From assembly GCA_937925685.1 (NCBI GenBank), contig CALAMI010000011.1:248001-312000 (forward strand): a DNA stretch of 64,000 nucleotides, given 5' to 3'. The stretch comes from Candidatus Binatia bacterium. GTDB taxonomy: Bacteria > Desulfobacterota > Binatia > HRBIN30. The position numbers and the translations under genes are program-made. The notes below the pieces were generated by a model. That model was not told the origin of the DNA. It saw only the letters and a list, made by a program, of their open reading frames with translations, and made no database searches. Numbering within the stretch: position 1 is the first letter of the stretch; every line of letters starts with the position of its first letter. Positions 25,499 to 35,396 of the stretch are shown here, piece after piece.

Positions 25499-28042
25499 CT
25501 AGTTGCGGGAGGGGTCGGGTTTTTCCGGGTCGATGCCAAAGTCCTCGATCGCCTGAGCGACCGCCTCCGGCGAAAGGGCACCGCGTTCGGCGAGCAGCGC
25601 CAGGGCGGCCACGGCGATGCACTCTGCATCCACTTCGAAGTAGCGGCGCAGAGCTTTGCGTTCGTCGCTCCTGCCGAACCCATCGGTGCCGAGAGCGAAG
25701 AGCCCGTTCGGCACGAACGGGGCTAGCGCATCGCCGAGCACTTTCATGTAATCGCTCACGGCCACCACCGGGTAAGGTTCTTCGGCCAACAGCTGCTCTA
25801 GGTACGACTGCCGTTGTGGCGATAATGGGTGCAACATGTTCCAACGCCGGCACGCCAGTGCATCGCGCCGCAGTTCGGTCCAACTCGTCACGCTCCAGAC
25901 GTGGGCAGCGACTTGCCGTTCGGCAAGCAAGTCTTGCGCTCGCCAGGCTTCGCGAAGAATGGCACCACTGGCGAAGAGGTGGACGTGGGGCCAGTCGCCC
26001 ACCGGGTCGGCGGCTTGGAGCTTGTAGCAACCTCGCAGGATCCCTTCGCGTGCCCCTTCGGGCATTGGCGGGTGGCGGTAGAGTTCGTTTGTCACCGTAA
26101 TGTAGTAAAAGCAGTCTTCCCGGTTGCTGTACATGCGTTGAAGACCGTCCTCGACAATGGTTGCAAGCTCGTAAGCGAATGCCGGATCGTATGCGCGCAC
26201 CGTCGGGACCGTGCTGGCAAGCACGTGGCTGTGGCCATCTTGGTGCTGCAGTCCCTCGCCGGCCAAGGTGGTGCGCCCGGAGGTTGCGCCAATGAGGAAG
26301 CCTTTGCCCCGGGCATCGGCATTTTGCCAGATCAGATCGCCAATGCGCTGGAAACCGAACATGGAGTAAAAGAAAAAGAACGGAATGGTGTTGACCCCAT
26401 GGGTGGAATAAGCGGTGCCCGCCGCTTGAAACGACGCCATGGCCCCTGCCTCGGTGATGCCTTCTTCGAGCAGTTGCCCGTCGGTTGCCTCGCGATAAAA
26501 CGCGACGACGTCCGAATCCACCGGTTCGTAGAGCTGCCCTTTGGGAGAATAAATGCCGAATTTGCGAAAGAGCGCGTCCATCCCGAAGGTGCGCGCCTCA
26601 TCGGCGACGATGGGAACGATGAGCCGGCCCAGCTCGCGGTCGTTCATCAGTTGCCGAAGTAGGCGCACCAGGACCATGGTTGTGGCCACCTCGCGTGTTC
26701 CTGAGCCTTGATAGTATTCTTCGAAGATCGACCGCGGTGGCGGTGGTAGGCTCACCAGCTGTTTTGACCGGCTCGGGACAAAGCCCCCCAAGGCCCGGCG
26801 ACGTTCGAGAAGATACTCGATTTCCTCGCTGTCGTTGGGTGGTTTGTAAAAGGGCGTCTCTGCGAGTTCTGCGTCGCTGATCGGGATGCCCAGACGATCG
26901 CGAAAGGAACGCAGCTCCTTTTCGTTGAGCTTTTTCTGCTGGTGGGTGACGTTTCGCCCCTCGCCGGCCTCCCCGAGGCCATAGCCCTTGATCGTCTTGG
27001 CCAAAATCACGGTAGGCTGGCCGCGATGTTCCGTAGCCGCTTTGTAAGCCGCGTAAATCTTTTCCGGGTCGTGCCCCCCACGCCGCAGCTTGCGCAGCTT
27101 GGCATCCGTGAGATCCGCCACCAGCTCGAGCAATTCGGGATGCACGCCGAAAAAGTGGCTGCGAATGTAGGCTCCGGATTCGACCGTGTACTTTTGGTAC
27201 TGGCCGTCGACGACCTCGTTCATCCTCTGCACAAGTAGCCCCTTCTTGTCACGCGCCAGCAGGGAATCCCAATCGTTGCCCCAAATGACCTTGATTACGT
27301 TCCAGCCCGCACCTCGGAACAAAGCCTCCAGCTCCTGAATAATCTTGCCGTTGCCGCGCACCGGACCATCCAGCCGCTGCAGGTTGCAGTTAACGACCCA
27401 AGTGAGGTTGTCGAGCTCTTCGCGCGCCGCCAAGGTGAGCGCACCCACGGCTTCGGGTTCGTCCATTTCGCCGTCGCCGAGGAAGGCCCAAACCCGCCCG
27501 CCGTCGTGGGCAATGAGGCCACGAGCGCGGAGGTAGCGGTTGAAGCGTGCCTGGTAAATTGACGTGATCGGCGAAAGCCCCATGGACACCGTGGGGAATT
27601 GCCAAAACTCCGGCATGCACCACGGGTGCGGATAGGAGGCCAGCCCCCCGCCTTCTGCGAACTCCCGGCGAAAAGCCAACAAGTGCCGCTCCGTCAGTCT
27701 CCCCTCGAGGAACGCCCGCGCGTAAACTCCCGGCGAAGCGTGACCCTGAAAGAAAATTTGGTCCCCGGGGGCATCCGCAGAGGCCGCGCGGAAAAAATGG
27801 TTGAAGCCGACTTCGAATAGCGTGGCCACGGAAGCAAACGTGGAAATATGACCACCGATACCGGGGTAGGCCTTATTCGCGTGCACTACCATTGCCATGG
27901 CATTCCAACGAATGATGTTGCGGATGCGACGCTCGATCTCGAGATCGCCAGGATACGGTGGCTGTTCTTCGACGGGAATGGTGTTGATGTAAGGAGTCGT
28001 CAGACTCGGGGCGACCTTCACAGCTCCGCGAGTGATGTCCAT
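25499..28042 (-). CDS. aceE: Pyruvate dehydrogenase E1 component, homodimeric type, short N-terminus
   Basis: 847 residues from ATG 28042 (an in-frame TTG at 28069 would add nine). It catalyses thiamine-diphosphate-dependent decarboxylation of pyruvate and acetyl transfer to lipoyl-E2. The AceE landmarks are intact: TPYINTIPVEEQPPYPGDLE, GGHISTFAS, FFQGHASPGVYARAFLEGRLT, the ThDP motif GDGEMDEPE with the later NCNLQRLDGPVRGNGKI, and IPFFFFYSMFGFQRIGD. Compared with E. coli AceE it lacks about the first 45 residues, the stretch known to contact E2. No E2 or E3 gene is nearby. A good promoter sits so close to the ATG that the message would be leaderless. Confidence 0.95.
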   Translation of the reverse strand: MDITRGAVKVAPSLTTPYINTIPVEEQPPYPGDLEIERRIRNIIRWNAMAMVVHANKAYPGIGGHISTFASVATLFEVGFNHFFRAASADAPGDQIFFQGHASPGVYARAFLEGRLTERHLLAFRREFAEGGGLASYPHPWCMPEFWQFPTVSMGLSPITSIYQARFNRYLRARGLIAHDGGRVWAFLGDGEMDEPEAVGALTLAAREELDNLTWVVNCNLQRLDGPVRGNGKIIQELEALFRGAGWNVIKVIWGNDWDSLLARDKKGLLVQRMNEVVDGQYQKYTVESGAYIRSHFFGVHPELLELVADLTDAKLRKLRRGGHDPEKIYAAYKAATEHRGQPTVILAKTIKGYGLGEAGEGRNVTHQQKKLNEKELRSFRDRLGIPISDAELAETPFYKPPNDSEEIEYLLERRRALGGFVPSRSKQLVSLPPPPRSIFEEYYQGSGTREVATTMVLVRLLRQLMNDRELGRLIVPIVADEARTFGMDALFRKFGIYSPKGQLYEPVDSDVVAFYREATDGQLLEEGITEAGAMASFQAAGTAYSTHGVNTIPFFFFYSMFGFQRIGDLIWQNADARGKGFLIGATSGRTTLAGEGLQHQDGHSHVLASTVPTVRAYDPAFAYELATIVEDGLQRMYSNREDCFYYITVTNELYRHPPMPEGAREGILRGCYKLQAADPVGDWPHVHLFASGAILREAWRAQDLLAERQVAAHVWSVTSWTELRRDALACRRWNMLHPLSPQRQSYLEQLLAEEPYPVVAVSDYMKVLGDALAPFVPNGLFALGTDGFGRSDERKALRRYFEVDAECIAVAALALLAERGALSPEAVAQAIEDFGIDPEKPDPSRN

Positions 28043-28049
28043 GGAACGA

Positions 28050-28078
28050 ATTGTATCGTGCACGAGCAACCTTGGCTA
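28050..28078 (-). promoter_or_regulatory. Candidate sigma70 promoter for aceE, leaderless
   Basis: On the minus strand, TAGCCA (28078-28073, 4 of 6 matches to TTGACA) and TACAAT (28055-28050, 5 of 6 matches to TATAAT) are separated by exactly 17 bases. Only seven bases lie between the -10 box and the ATG at 28042, and no Shine-Dalgarno is present, so transcription would begin at or beside the start codon. Confidence 0.5.
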
Positions 28079-28238
28079 CGACGACTGGTCGAAAGCTCAC
28101 AGCGGCCAGCGCTTCGTTGGCTGGACTGAGCACGTGTCCGCAGTCTCGGAATCGAAGGAGGCAAATCCTCGCATGGTCGTTCCCGTGCGCGCGGGCATGA
28201 CGCCTGCAAGCCCGGTCGGCCGGTTCCCAGGAGGCGTG

Positions 28239-29732
28239 ATGCGGGAGGGCCGACGAGGACTAGCGGCCATTGGCGTGATATGGGCATTGTGGCTGGTGGC
28301 GGCAGGCAGCCTTTGGGCAGAGGGAAACCTCGAGAAAGAACCAAGTTTGCGGGTGCAGCCGCTGCTGAGCAACCGGCTTCGTGCCGAAGTCGTCGATTGG
28401 TTCCGGCCAGTGGCAGGGCGGGCTACGCAGGGGGCACAAAGGTACTCATTTTTCGCCAATCAACTCCGTTTTGGTACTCAAGGGGAGCACGGCATCGTAG
28501 ACGTTGTGCTCGAGGGCCAGTACACGCAGTTGCTCGGCTTGCCCGACGACGCCAGCCTACCCCCACCGGAAGGGAACTTAGGACCCGGCGCAGTTTACTT
28601 CGCGCATACCCGGCGCCACAACCAAGGCGAGGTATTTCTGAAACGAGGTTTCCTGACTCTGAGAAATTGGCAGCGGCTGCCAGCGGCCAGCATTGCCGCT
28701 GGTCGCTTCGAGTACAGCGACGGGTTAGAAACTGTGCCCAAGGACCCATCGGCAGCATGGCTGAAGAGAGCCCGGGTTGCCGAGCGCTTGGTGGGTCCGT
28801 TTGGCTACACCCACGTCACCCGCAGCTTCGACGGCGTGCGTATCGGCTGGGACGAGACTCGCTGGAATTTTACCGCCTTCGCGAGCCGACCAACCCAGGG
28901 TGGATTCGAGATCAGCGCAAACCCGCATCTGACCGATGTTGCGGTGGCCGGGGCAGCGCTGACCCTCAAGGAACAGCCCGAGCTATTTCCAGTCGATGGC
29001 CGGGCATATTGGCTGTACTATGAAGACGAGCGCGACCACACCGTGAAAGTGGATAACCGCCCGCGCGATCTACGTAACGCTGACCGCAAGCGCATTGCCA
29101 TTCACACAGTCGGGTTTCATGCCCTTGCAGTCCTTGCCGCGGGGCCAGGGAAGGCAGATTCCTTGGCTTGGCTTGCGGTGCAGCGCGGACGCTGGGGTAA
29201 ACTTGACCACGCCGCTTGGGCTTGGTCGCTCGAAGGCGGGTATCAGCTTCCCTCGGTGTTGGCAAAGCCGTGGTGGCGCATAGGATATACGCAAAGCTCC
29301 GGCGATGGCGATGCTACCGACGACAGGCATGAAACGTTTTTCCAACTGTTGCCCACCGCGCGCCTGTACGCGCAGACGCCGTTTTTCAACCTCATGAACG
29401 TTGAGGATCTGTTTGCGCAGCTCCTCCTACGACCTCACCAAACCTTGACTCTTCGTGCCGAGTGGCATTGGCTCCGCGTGCACAACGCTGCCGACCTTTG
29501 GTACGCTGGCGGAGGGGCAAGCAACGACCGCATCTTTGGATTTTCCGGCACCCCCACCGGCGGTCAGCGAGAGCTGGCGCAGTTGGCCGATCTCAGCGTG
29601 GCGTACCAGTTCCATTCGCGCGTGGCAGTTTATGGGTATTACGGCCATGCCTTCGGACAAAGCATCGTGTCGCGCACGTTTGCAGGAAAACAGCTGGACT
29701 ATGGATACGTAGAGCTCACGGCACGGTATTGA
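28239..29732 (+). CDS. Alginate-export-family outer-membrane porin
   Basis: 497 residues; ATG 28239 has AGGAGG at 28229-28234. A Sec signal peptide ends near residue 28 (AAGSLWAEG). The mature part shows alternating amphipathic strands ending in an aromatic C-terminus (YVELTARY), as for an outer-membrane beta barrel, with the alginate_export-type segments LRFGTQGEHGIVDVVLEGQY, GRFEYSDGLE, RSFDGVRIGWDETRW and PWWRIGYTQSSGDGDA. Such porins let anionic or hydrophobic solutes cross the outer membrane. It lies directly upstream of the molybdenum-enzyme operon (153-base gap), so it may supply that enzyme's substrate to the periplasm. Substrate unknown. Confidence 0.88.
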   Translation: MREGRRGLAAIGVIWALWLVAAGSLWAEGNLEKEPSLRVQPLLSNRLRAEVVDWFRPVAGRATQGAQRYSFFANQLRFGTQGEHGIVDVVLEGQYTQLLGLPDDASLPPPEGNLGPGAVYFAHTRRHNQGEVFLKRGFLTLRNWQRLPAASIAAGRFEYSDGLETVPKDPSAAWLKRARVAERLVGPFGYTHVTRSFDGVRIGWDETRWNFTAFASRPTQGGFEISANPHLTDVAVAGAALTLKEQPELFPVDGRAYWLYYEDERDHTVKVDNRPRDLRNADRKRIAIHTVGFHALAVLAAGPGKADSLAWLAVQRGRWGKLDHAAWAWSLEGGYQLPSVLAKPWWRIGYTQSSGDGDATDDRHETFFQLLPTARLYAQTPFFNLMNVEDLFAQLLLRPHQTLTLRAEWHWLRVHNAADLWYAGGGASNDRIFGFSGTPTGGQRELAQLADLSVAYQFHSRVAVYGYYGHAFGQSIVSRTFAGKQLDYGYVELTARY

Positions 29733-29885
29733 GAAACGACTCCCTGGTCGCGTGTATCGCCGTTTTCCGGGACATTTCCCACGTCTGGTAAACGAATCGA
29801 ATCTGCCTGAAATCGGTGCGGGCGTGTTCTGTCGGTACGCTTGTTGCTCGCCTGGCGGCGAAACCGCGGAGAGGAGGGACGGAGC

Positions 29886-32800
29886 ATGATGGATCGCCGG
29901 CGTTTCCTGCAACTGGCTACCCTGGCCGGGTTGGGAAGCGCACTGACGCCGAAAGATTTGCTGGCCGGCTTGCGCATTCTCACACCCATTCGCGTGGGGA
30001 ATCCACTGGAGTCCTATCCGAACCGCGATTGGGAACGCCTGTACCGCGACATTTTCCGACACGACGCCTCGTTCGTGTTTTTGTGCGCCCCCAACGACAC
30101 GCATAACTGCCTGTTGCGCGCTTTTGTGAAGAACGACGTCGTCGTGCGTATCGAGCCCACGTACGGCTATTCGAAGGCCACCGACTTAGCCGGCAATCGC
30201 GCCTCACCGCGATGGGACCCGCGCTGCTGCCAAAAGGGGTTGGTGTTGGGCCGGCGCTTGTATGGCGACCGGCGGGTGCGCGGTGCCTTTGTCCGCAAAG
30301 GGTTCAAAACTTGGGTGGAACGTGGCTTTCCTCGTGATCCGAAAACCGGGCAACCCCCCGCGGAACTGATGCGCCGCGGTTGGGATAGCTTTGTCAAAGT
30401 GCCTTTCGAGGAAGCGTTCGCCTTGCACGCGCGGGCGCTGCTCGACATTGCGCAAACCTACAGTGGCGAAGAAGGCAAGAAAAAACTCCTCGCCCAGGGG
30501 TACGACCCGGCCATGGTCGAGGCGATGGACGGTGCCGGGGTGCGCACGCTGAAGTTCCGCGGCGGCATGGCCAAGCTCGGTGCCACCCGCATTGTCGGCA
30601 CCTACCGCATGGGAAACCTCATGGCTTTGCTCGACGCTCAAGTGCGTGGCGTCGGCCCCGACCAAGCTAAGGGCGGCAGCCTGTGGGATTCTTACTCCTG
30701 GCATACGGATCTTCCACCGGGCCACCCGATGGTGCACGGTGACCAAACGTCGGACTTCGAGCTGTTCGACGCGGAAAACGCCGGTTTGTTGCTGGTCTGG
30801 GGAATGAATTGGATCACTACGAAAATGCCGGATAGCCACTGGATGACCGAGGCGCGCCAACGCGGCACCAAGGTGGTGGTCATCACAGTGGAGTACTCGG
30901 CCACGGCCAACAAAGGAGACGATGTGTTAGTCATCCGCCCAGGTACGGACCCGGCACTGGCCTTGGGCCTTGCCCACGTCATCGTCAAGGAGAAACGGTA
31001 TGACCGCGACTTTATCCAGCAGTATACCGACCTGCCGCGACTGATTCGGTTGGACACATTGGAACCCTTGTTGGCCCGGGATGTGTTTCCGAATTACCAG
31101 GAGTCGGAATTATCGAACTGGACCAAAGTGCTGGCCGAGGGAGAAAAGCCCCCACCCACTCCTGCGCAAAACGGCATCCAAATCCCATCGGCGCTGCGGG
31201 GCGAGTTTGCCGACTTCGTTGTCTGGGACGCGAAAAGCAACGGCCCTGCGGCCGTGTCACGAGATCATGTTGGAGAACACTTCCGCAAGCGGGGCATCGA
31301 GCCTGCCTTGGAAGGCACCGTGACCGTACAGTTGGCCAACGGCAGCACAGTGATAGCACGACCGGTGTTTGACCTGATCCAACAGTATCTCCTGGAAACG
31401 ATGACGCCCGAGGTTGTGGAAAAGATTACCTGGGCACCAGCAAGCGCGGTGGCGGGTTTGGCCAGGGAAATTGCTGCCAATCGGGGCAAGACGTTGTTTG
31501 CCATGGGCATGGGTCCGAATCAGTTCTTTAACAATGACTTGAAAGATCGCGCCGTTTTCCTGGTAGCGGCGTTAACCGGATCCATTGGCCGGCACGGCGG
31601 CAATGTGGGGTCGTTCGCGGGGAACTACCGGACGACGCTGCTTTCCGGCGTGCCCCGGTATGCGGCTGAGGACCCATTCGACCCCCAGCTCGACCCAGAA
31701 GGTGCACCGCACGTGAAGTCCTACACCCGCTATGAATCGTTGCACTACTACGCTGCCGGCGAACGGATCCTGCGCGAAGGCAACAAGCAGTTCACAACCG
31801 GTGCGCACATTCCCACGCCGACGAAGGCCATTTGGTTGAGCAACTCGAACTCGCAGATTGCCAACACCAAGTACCATTACGACGTGGTCTTCAACACACT
31901 GCGCCGCCAGGAATGCGTCGTCGTTAACGAGTGGTGGTGGTCGGGCTCGTGCGAGTACGCTGACATCGTTTACGGGGTCGATTCCTGGCTCGAACTCAAG
32001 TACCCCGACCTCACCGCCTCCAATACCAATCCCTTTTTACAGGTGTTTCCGCGAACGCCCCTGAAGCGCAGCTTTGGCACGGTCAGCGACCTCGAAACCT
32101 ATGCCGGAGTGGCCGAGGCCTTAGCGCAGCTCACTGGGGACCGGCGTTTTGCCGATTATTGGCGTTTTGTCCGCGCCAACAAGGTCGAGGTGTACTTGCA
32201 GCGAATCCTAGATGGAAGCGCGCCCACGAAAGGGTATCGGTTCGAGCACCTGGAAACTTTGGCAGCTCAGGGGATTCCCGCTTTGATGAACACCCGAACG
32301 TATCCGCGCACGTTCTCTTGGGAGCAAGTGCACGAATCGAAACCCTGGTACACTCGTACCGGGCGCCTGGAATTTTACCGAGGTGAGCCGGAATTCATCG
32401 AAGCAGGGGAAAATCTGATCGTGTACCGGGAGCCGGTGGACTCGACCTTCTACGATCCCAACGTCATTGTCGCCCTCCCTCACCCTGCGATTCGGCCGAA
32501 GACCCCGGAGGATTACGGATTCGATCCGGGGAGCCGCGACTGGTCGGCCCGGCAAGGACGCAACATTGTGGTCGCACCGGGACAGCTACTAGAGACGCAT
32601 CACCCGAATGTTCCCTTGGGCTTTGGCTATGTGTTCCATACTCCCAAGTACCGGCACGGGTCGCATACCACACCGATCGATACCGATTTGATGTCCAATT
32701 TCTTTGGCCCCTTCGGCGACATGTACCGACGGGACAAGCGCTCTCCCCACGTGGGCGAAGCGTACATCGATATCAATCCTGAGGATGCCCGAGAGCTCGG

Positions 32801-33356
32801 CATTCAGGACGGCGATTACGTTTGGGTAGACGGCGACCCTCAGGACAATCCGTTCCGTGGCTGGAACGAGCCCGGTCGCGAGGCGGAGTACCACGTTGCC
32901 CGTTTGTTGTGTCGCGCGCGCTACTACCCGGGCACTCCCCGCGGTATTACCCGCATGTGGCACAACGGATACATGGCGACCCCGGGTTCTGTCAAAGGCC
33001 ACGAAACGCGGCCAGACGGCTTGGCCAAAAACCCGGAGACAAATTATCAATCGTTTTTTCGCTACGGTTCGCACCAATCGCTGACGCGCTCCTGGCTCAA
33101 ACCCACGCACCAAACCAATTCGTTGATTACCCGCAAGCTGTTCGCCCACGAGGTGACCAAGGGGTTTCAGGCCGACGTTCACTGCGTCACCGGGGCCCCG
33201 CGCGAGGCGATGTGCAAAATCACCAAGGCCGAAGACGGTGGCATCGGCGGTCGAGGACTTTGGCGGCCTGTGATGTTGGGCTTGCGGCCTAGCAACGAGA
33301 GCGCCGCCCTGCAGCAATACCTACGCGGCGCTTTTGTCACCATGCGCAAAGCTTGA
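29886..33356 (+). CDS. Type II DMSO reductase family molybdenum enzyme, catalytic (alpha) subunit
   Basis: 1156 residues; ATG 29886 (or 29889) follows GGAGAGGAGGGACGG. The N-terminus [15 protein letters not shown] is a Tat signal, so the folded enzyme is exported. Bis-MGD family features run throughout: [73 protein letters not shown] and C-terminal [11 protein letters not shown]. The Asp ligand of molybdenum should lie in [15 protein letters not shown] (residues 267-281), equivalent to NarG YDWYCDLPP. The N-terminal FS0 cluster site reads C67-x3-D71-x3-C75, then C114/C115, with Asp where Cys is usual. Beta, gamma and chaperone genes follow. Relatives include ethylbenzene, dimethylsulfide and steroid C25 dehydrogenases, selenate reductase and NXR; the substrate cannot be assigned. 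Confidence 0.93.
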   Translation: MMDRRRFLQLATLAGLGSALTPKDLLAGLRILTPIRVGNPLESYPNRDWERLYRDIFRHDASFVFLCAPNDTHNCLLRAFVKNDVVVRIEPTYGYSKATDLAGNRASPRWDPRCCQKGLVLGRRLYGDRRVRGAFVRKGFKTWVERGFPRDPKTGQPPAELMRRGWDSFVKVPFEEAFALHARALLDIAQTYSGEEGKKKLLAQGYDPAMVEAMDGAGVRTLKFRGGMAKLGATRIVGTYRMGNLMALLDAQVRGVGPDQAKGGSLWDSYSWHTDLPPGHPMVHGDQTSDFELFDAENAGLLLVWGMNWITTKMPDSHWMTEARQRGTKVVVITVEYSATANKGDDVLVIRPGTDPALALGLAHVIVKEKRYDRDFIQQYTDLPRLIRLDTLEPLLARDVFPNYQESELSNWTKVLAEGEKPPPTPAQNGIQIPSALRGEFADFVVWDAKSNGPAAVSRDHVGEHFRKRGIEPALEGTVTVQLANGSTVIARPVFDLIQQYLLETMTPEVVEKITWAPASAVAGLAREIAANRGKTLFAMGMGPNQFFNNDLKDRAVFLVAALTGSIGRHGGNVGSFAGNYRTTLLSGVPRYAAEDPFDPQLDPEGAPHVKSYTRYESLHYYAAGERILREGNKQFTTGAHIPTPTKAIWLSNSNSQIANTKYHYDVVFNTLRRQECVVVNEWWWSGSCEYADIVYGVDSWLELKYPDLTASNTNPFLQVFPRTPLKRSFGTVSDLETYAGVAEALAQLTGDRRFADYWRFVRANKVEVYLQRILDGSAPTKGYRFEHLETLAAQGIPALMNTRTYPRTFSWEQVHESKPWYTRTGRLEFYRGEPEFIEAGENLIVYREPVDSTFYDPNVIVALPHPAIRPKTPEDYGFDPGSRDWSARQGRNIVVAPGQLLETHHPNVPLGFGYVFHTPKYRHGSHTTPIDTDLMSNFFGPFGDMYRRDKRSPHVGEAYIDINPEDARELGIQDGDYVWVDGDPQDNPFRGWNEPGREAEYHVARLLCRARYYPGTPRGITRMWHNGYMATPGSVKGHETRPDGLAKNPETNYQSFFRYGSHQSLTRSWLKPTHQTNSLITRKLFAHEVTKGFQADVHCVTGAPREAMCKITKAEDGGIGGRGLWRPVMLGLRPSNESAALQQYLRGAFVTMRKA

Positions 33357-33366
33357 GGAGGAGGCG

Positions 33367-34494
33367 ATGGCCAAAGTCTATAATTGGCAGATTGGCCGGG
33401 AGATGGATTACCCCTTCGAGGGTCATCGGCCGCAAAAGCAGTTTGCCATGGTGTTCGACACCAACAAGTGTATCGCGTGCCAAACTTGCACCGTGGCGTG
33501 CAAAACCACGTGGACGCCTGGCCGCGGCCAGGAGTACATGTACTGGAACAATGTCGAAACCAAACCGTATGGTTTCTACCCCTTGGGTTGGGACGTGCGC
33601 ATTCTCGAAGCGCACGGGGTGCAAGACATGAGCGGTCCGGTGTACACCGGCAAGACGCTCTTCGATGCAGCACCCACCGGCGAAGTGATTCTCGGGTATT
33701 TGCCAGAGGATATTGACTACGCTCATCCGAACCTGGGGGAAGACGACTGCGCTGGGACGATGCCGCAAGGAGCGCATTTGCAGCTTCCACACATGCAGTG
33801 GATGTTTTACCTGCCGCGCATTTGCAACCACTGCACATATCCGGCATGCCTTGCCGCCTGTCCCCGGCAGTCCATTTACAAACGCCCGGAGGACGGCATC
33901 GTACTGTTGGATCAAAGCCGCTGCCGTGGCTACCGCGAGTGTGTGCGCGGTTGCCCGTACAAAAAAACGTATTTCAATGCGATCACTCGCGTAAGCGAGA
34001 AGTGCATTGGTTGCTACCCTGCTATCGAGCAAGGGCGGCAAACGCAGTGCACGATCGCCTGCATCGGCAAGATCCGGCTGCAAGGGTTTCTGGGCAAGCA
34101 CGATGCTCCAGACGAAGACAACCCCATGGACTACATCGTGTTTGTGCGCAAGCTGGCACTGCCCTTGTACCCGCAGTTTGGCCTCGAGCCCAACACCTAC
34201 TACATCCCACCGGTGCATGTGCCGCCGGAGTTTTTGCGGCAGATGTTCGGTTGGGGCGTGGATGCCGCGGTCGCTTTGTATCGCAAAATCCAAGAGGACA
34301 AAAAGCTGCTGGCCGCGCTCACGTTGTTTGGCTCGACGCCACACATCATTCATTACTTCCGGGTCGATGGCGACGATGCCGTTGGCTACGACGCGGCGGA
34401 AAAAGAGCTCGTGCGCGTACCTTTGCACGAACCCCTGGTGATTCGCGAGGCGTACGATCGGGCGCACGACGCTTATCGGACGAATATTACCTGA
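33367..34494 (+). CDS. Type II DMSO reductase family iron-sulfur (beta) subunit
   Basis: 375 residues; ATG 33367 follows GAGGAGGAGG, 10 bases after the alpha gene. There is no signal peptide, as expected for a subunit that is exported piggyback with the Tat-targeted alpha subunit. Four Cys groups are complete: C35-x2-C38-x2-C41-x3-C45; C153-x2-C156-x4-C161-x3-C165; C186-x5-C192-x3-C196, where the missing Cys (CRGYREC) predicts a [3Fe-4S] cluster; and C213-x2-C216-x11-C228-x3-C232. This is the EbdB/NarH/SerB pattern and forms an electron wire to the heme subunit. Length is normal. Confidence 0.95.
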   Translation: MAKVYNWQIGREMDYPFEGHRPQKQFAMVFDTNKCIACQTCTVACKTTWTPGRGQEYMYWNNVETKPYGFYPLGWDVRILEAHGVQDMSGPVYTGKTLFDAAPTGEVILGYLPEDIDYAHPNLGEDDCAGTMPQGAHLQLPHMQWMFYLPRICNHCTYPACLAACPRQSIYKRPEDGIVLLDQSRCRGYRECVRGCPYKKTYFNAITRVSEKCIGCYPAIEQGRQTQCTIACIGKIRLQGFLGKHDAPDEDNPMDYIVFVRKLALPLYPQFGLEPNTYYIPPVHVPPEFLRQMFGWGVDAAVALYRKIQEDKKLLAALTLFGSTPHIIHYFRVDGDDAVGYDAAEKELVRVPLHEPLVIREAYDRAHDAYRTNIT

Positions 34495-34505
34495 GGAGGG
34501 AGACA

Positions 34506-35396
34506 ATGAAGCGCCAACGGCTGGGAATACTAGGTGTGGCTGTTGCCGCTGTCCTGCCAGTGTGGACCTCGGGCCAGCAAGTTGCGGAGATCGTCGCGTT
34601 CACGGTACCTGGCACCAATCCCATCGTGGATCCCCACGCGCCGCTTTGGCGAGATTGTCGGCCAGTAGACGTGACCTTGCTGCCGCAAACGATCGTTGTC
34701 CCGCAAAAGCCCGATGCAGCCGTGCGCCAGCTCAGTGTTCGGGCTGCTCACAACGCCAACTGGCTCGCATTTCGCCTCGAGTGGGTAGACCCGACTCGTT
34801 CTGACCAGCTTGTGCTCGACAACTTTGGAGACCAAGTTGCGGTGGAGCTGCCGGTGGATCCCCACGGGCCAGCACCGTCGCCAATGATGGGGAATCCGGG
34901 TGGCCGGGTGAACATCATGCAGTGGCGGGCTGCGTTCCAGCGCGACATCGATCGCGGACCACCCACGGTGCAAAGCCTCTACCCCAATGCATGGGCCGAC
35001 ATCTACCCCGATCAGGTCCTTTCCGTGTCGGATGCGCGCGCGTACACGGGAGCGCTCGGCGTGGAAAACCCCATTTCCCGCGCTGCGGCTTCGCCTGTAC
35101 TCGATCAGATGGCGGAAGGTTGGGGCACGATGACCGTGAAGCCCGATCAGTACGCGGTGGGACGTGGGGTGTGGAGTGATGGCCGGTGGGCCGTGGTGAT
35201 CACCCGGCCGTTGGTGTCGGACGACTTGAACGGCCCCCGTTTAGCCCAGGGAGACCGCACCGTGGTTGCTTTTGCCGTGTGGGAAGGAGGAAACCGGGAG
35301 GTGGGGTCGCGGAAGTCTTGGTCCACCTGGGTTCCGCTGGTCATTGGCAGCGTCGATGTGCGGAAGCCTGAGGCAGGGGAGCGGCGGCGGCGATGA
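34506..35396 (+). CDS. Heme b (gamma) subunit of ethylbenzene dehydrogenase type
   Basis: 296 residues from ATG 34506 behind GAGGAGGGAG. A Sec signal peptide covers about residues 1-24. The mature domain matches the EB_dh/EbdC heme-b fold: LAFRLEWVDPTRSD, DQVAVELP, PMMGNPGGRVNIMQW and the C-terminal REVGSRKSWSTW. By comparison with EbdC, the heme iron should be bound by the Met in PMMG (Met128) and the Lys in SRKSW (Lys270); both are present. It would take electrons from the beta subunit and hand them to a soluble cytochrome or quinol carrier. Its stop overlaps the chaperone start. Confidence 0.92.
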   Translation: MKRQRLGILGVAVAAVLPVWTSGQQVAEIVAFTVPGTNPIVDPHAPLWRDCRPVDVTLLPQTIVVPQKPDAAVRQLSVRAAHNANWLAFRLEWVDPTRSDQLVLDNFGDQVAVELPVDPHGPAPSPMMGNPGGRVNIMQWRAAFQRDIDRGPPTVQSLYPNAWADIYPDQVLSVSDARAYTGALGVENPISRAAASPVLDQMAEGWGTMTVKPDQYAVGRGVWSDGRWAVVITRPLVSDDLNGPRLAQGDRTVVAFAVWEGGNREVGSRKSWSTWVPLVIGSVDVRKPEAGERRRR

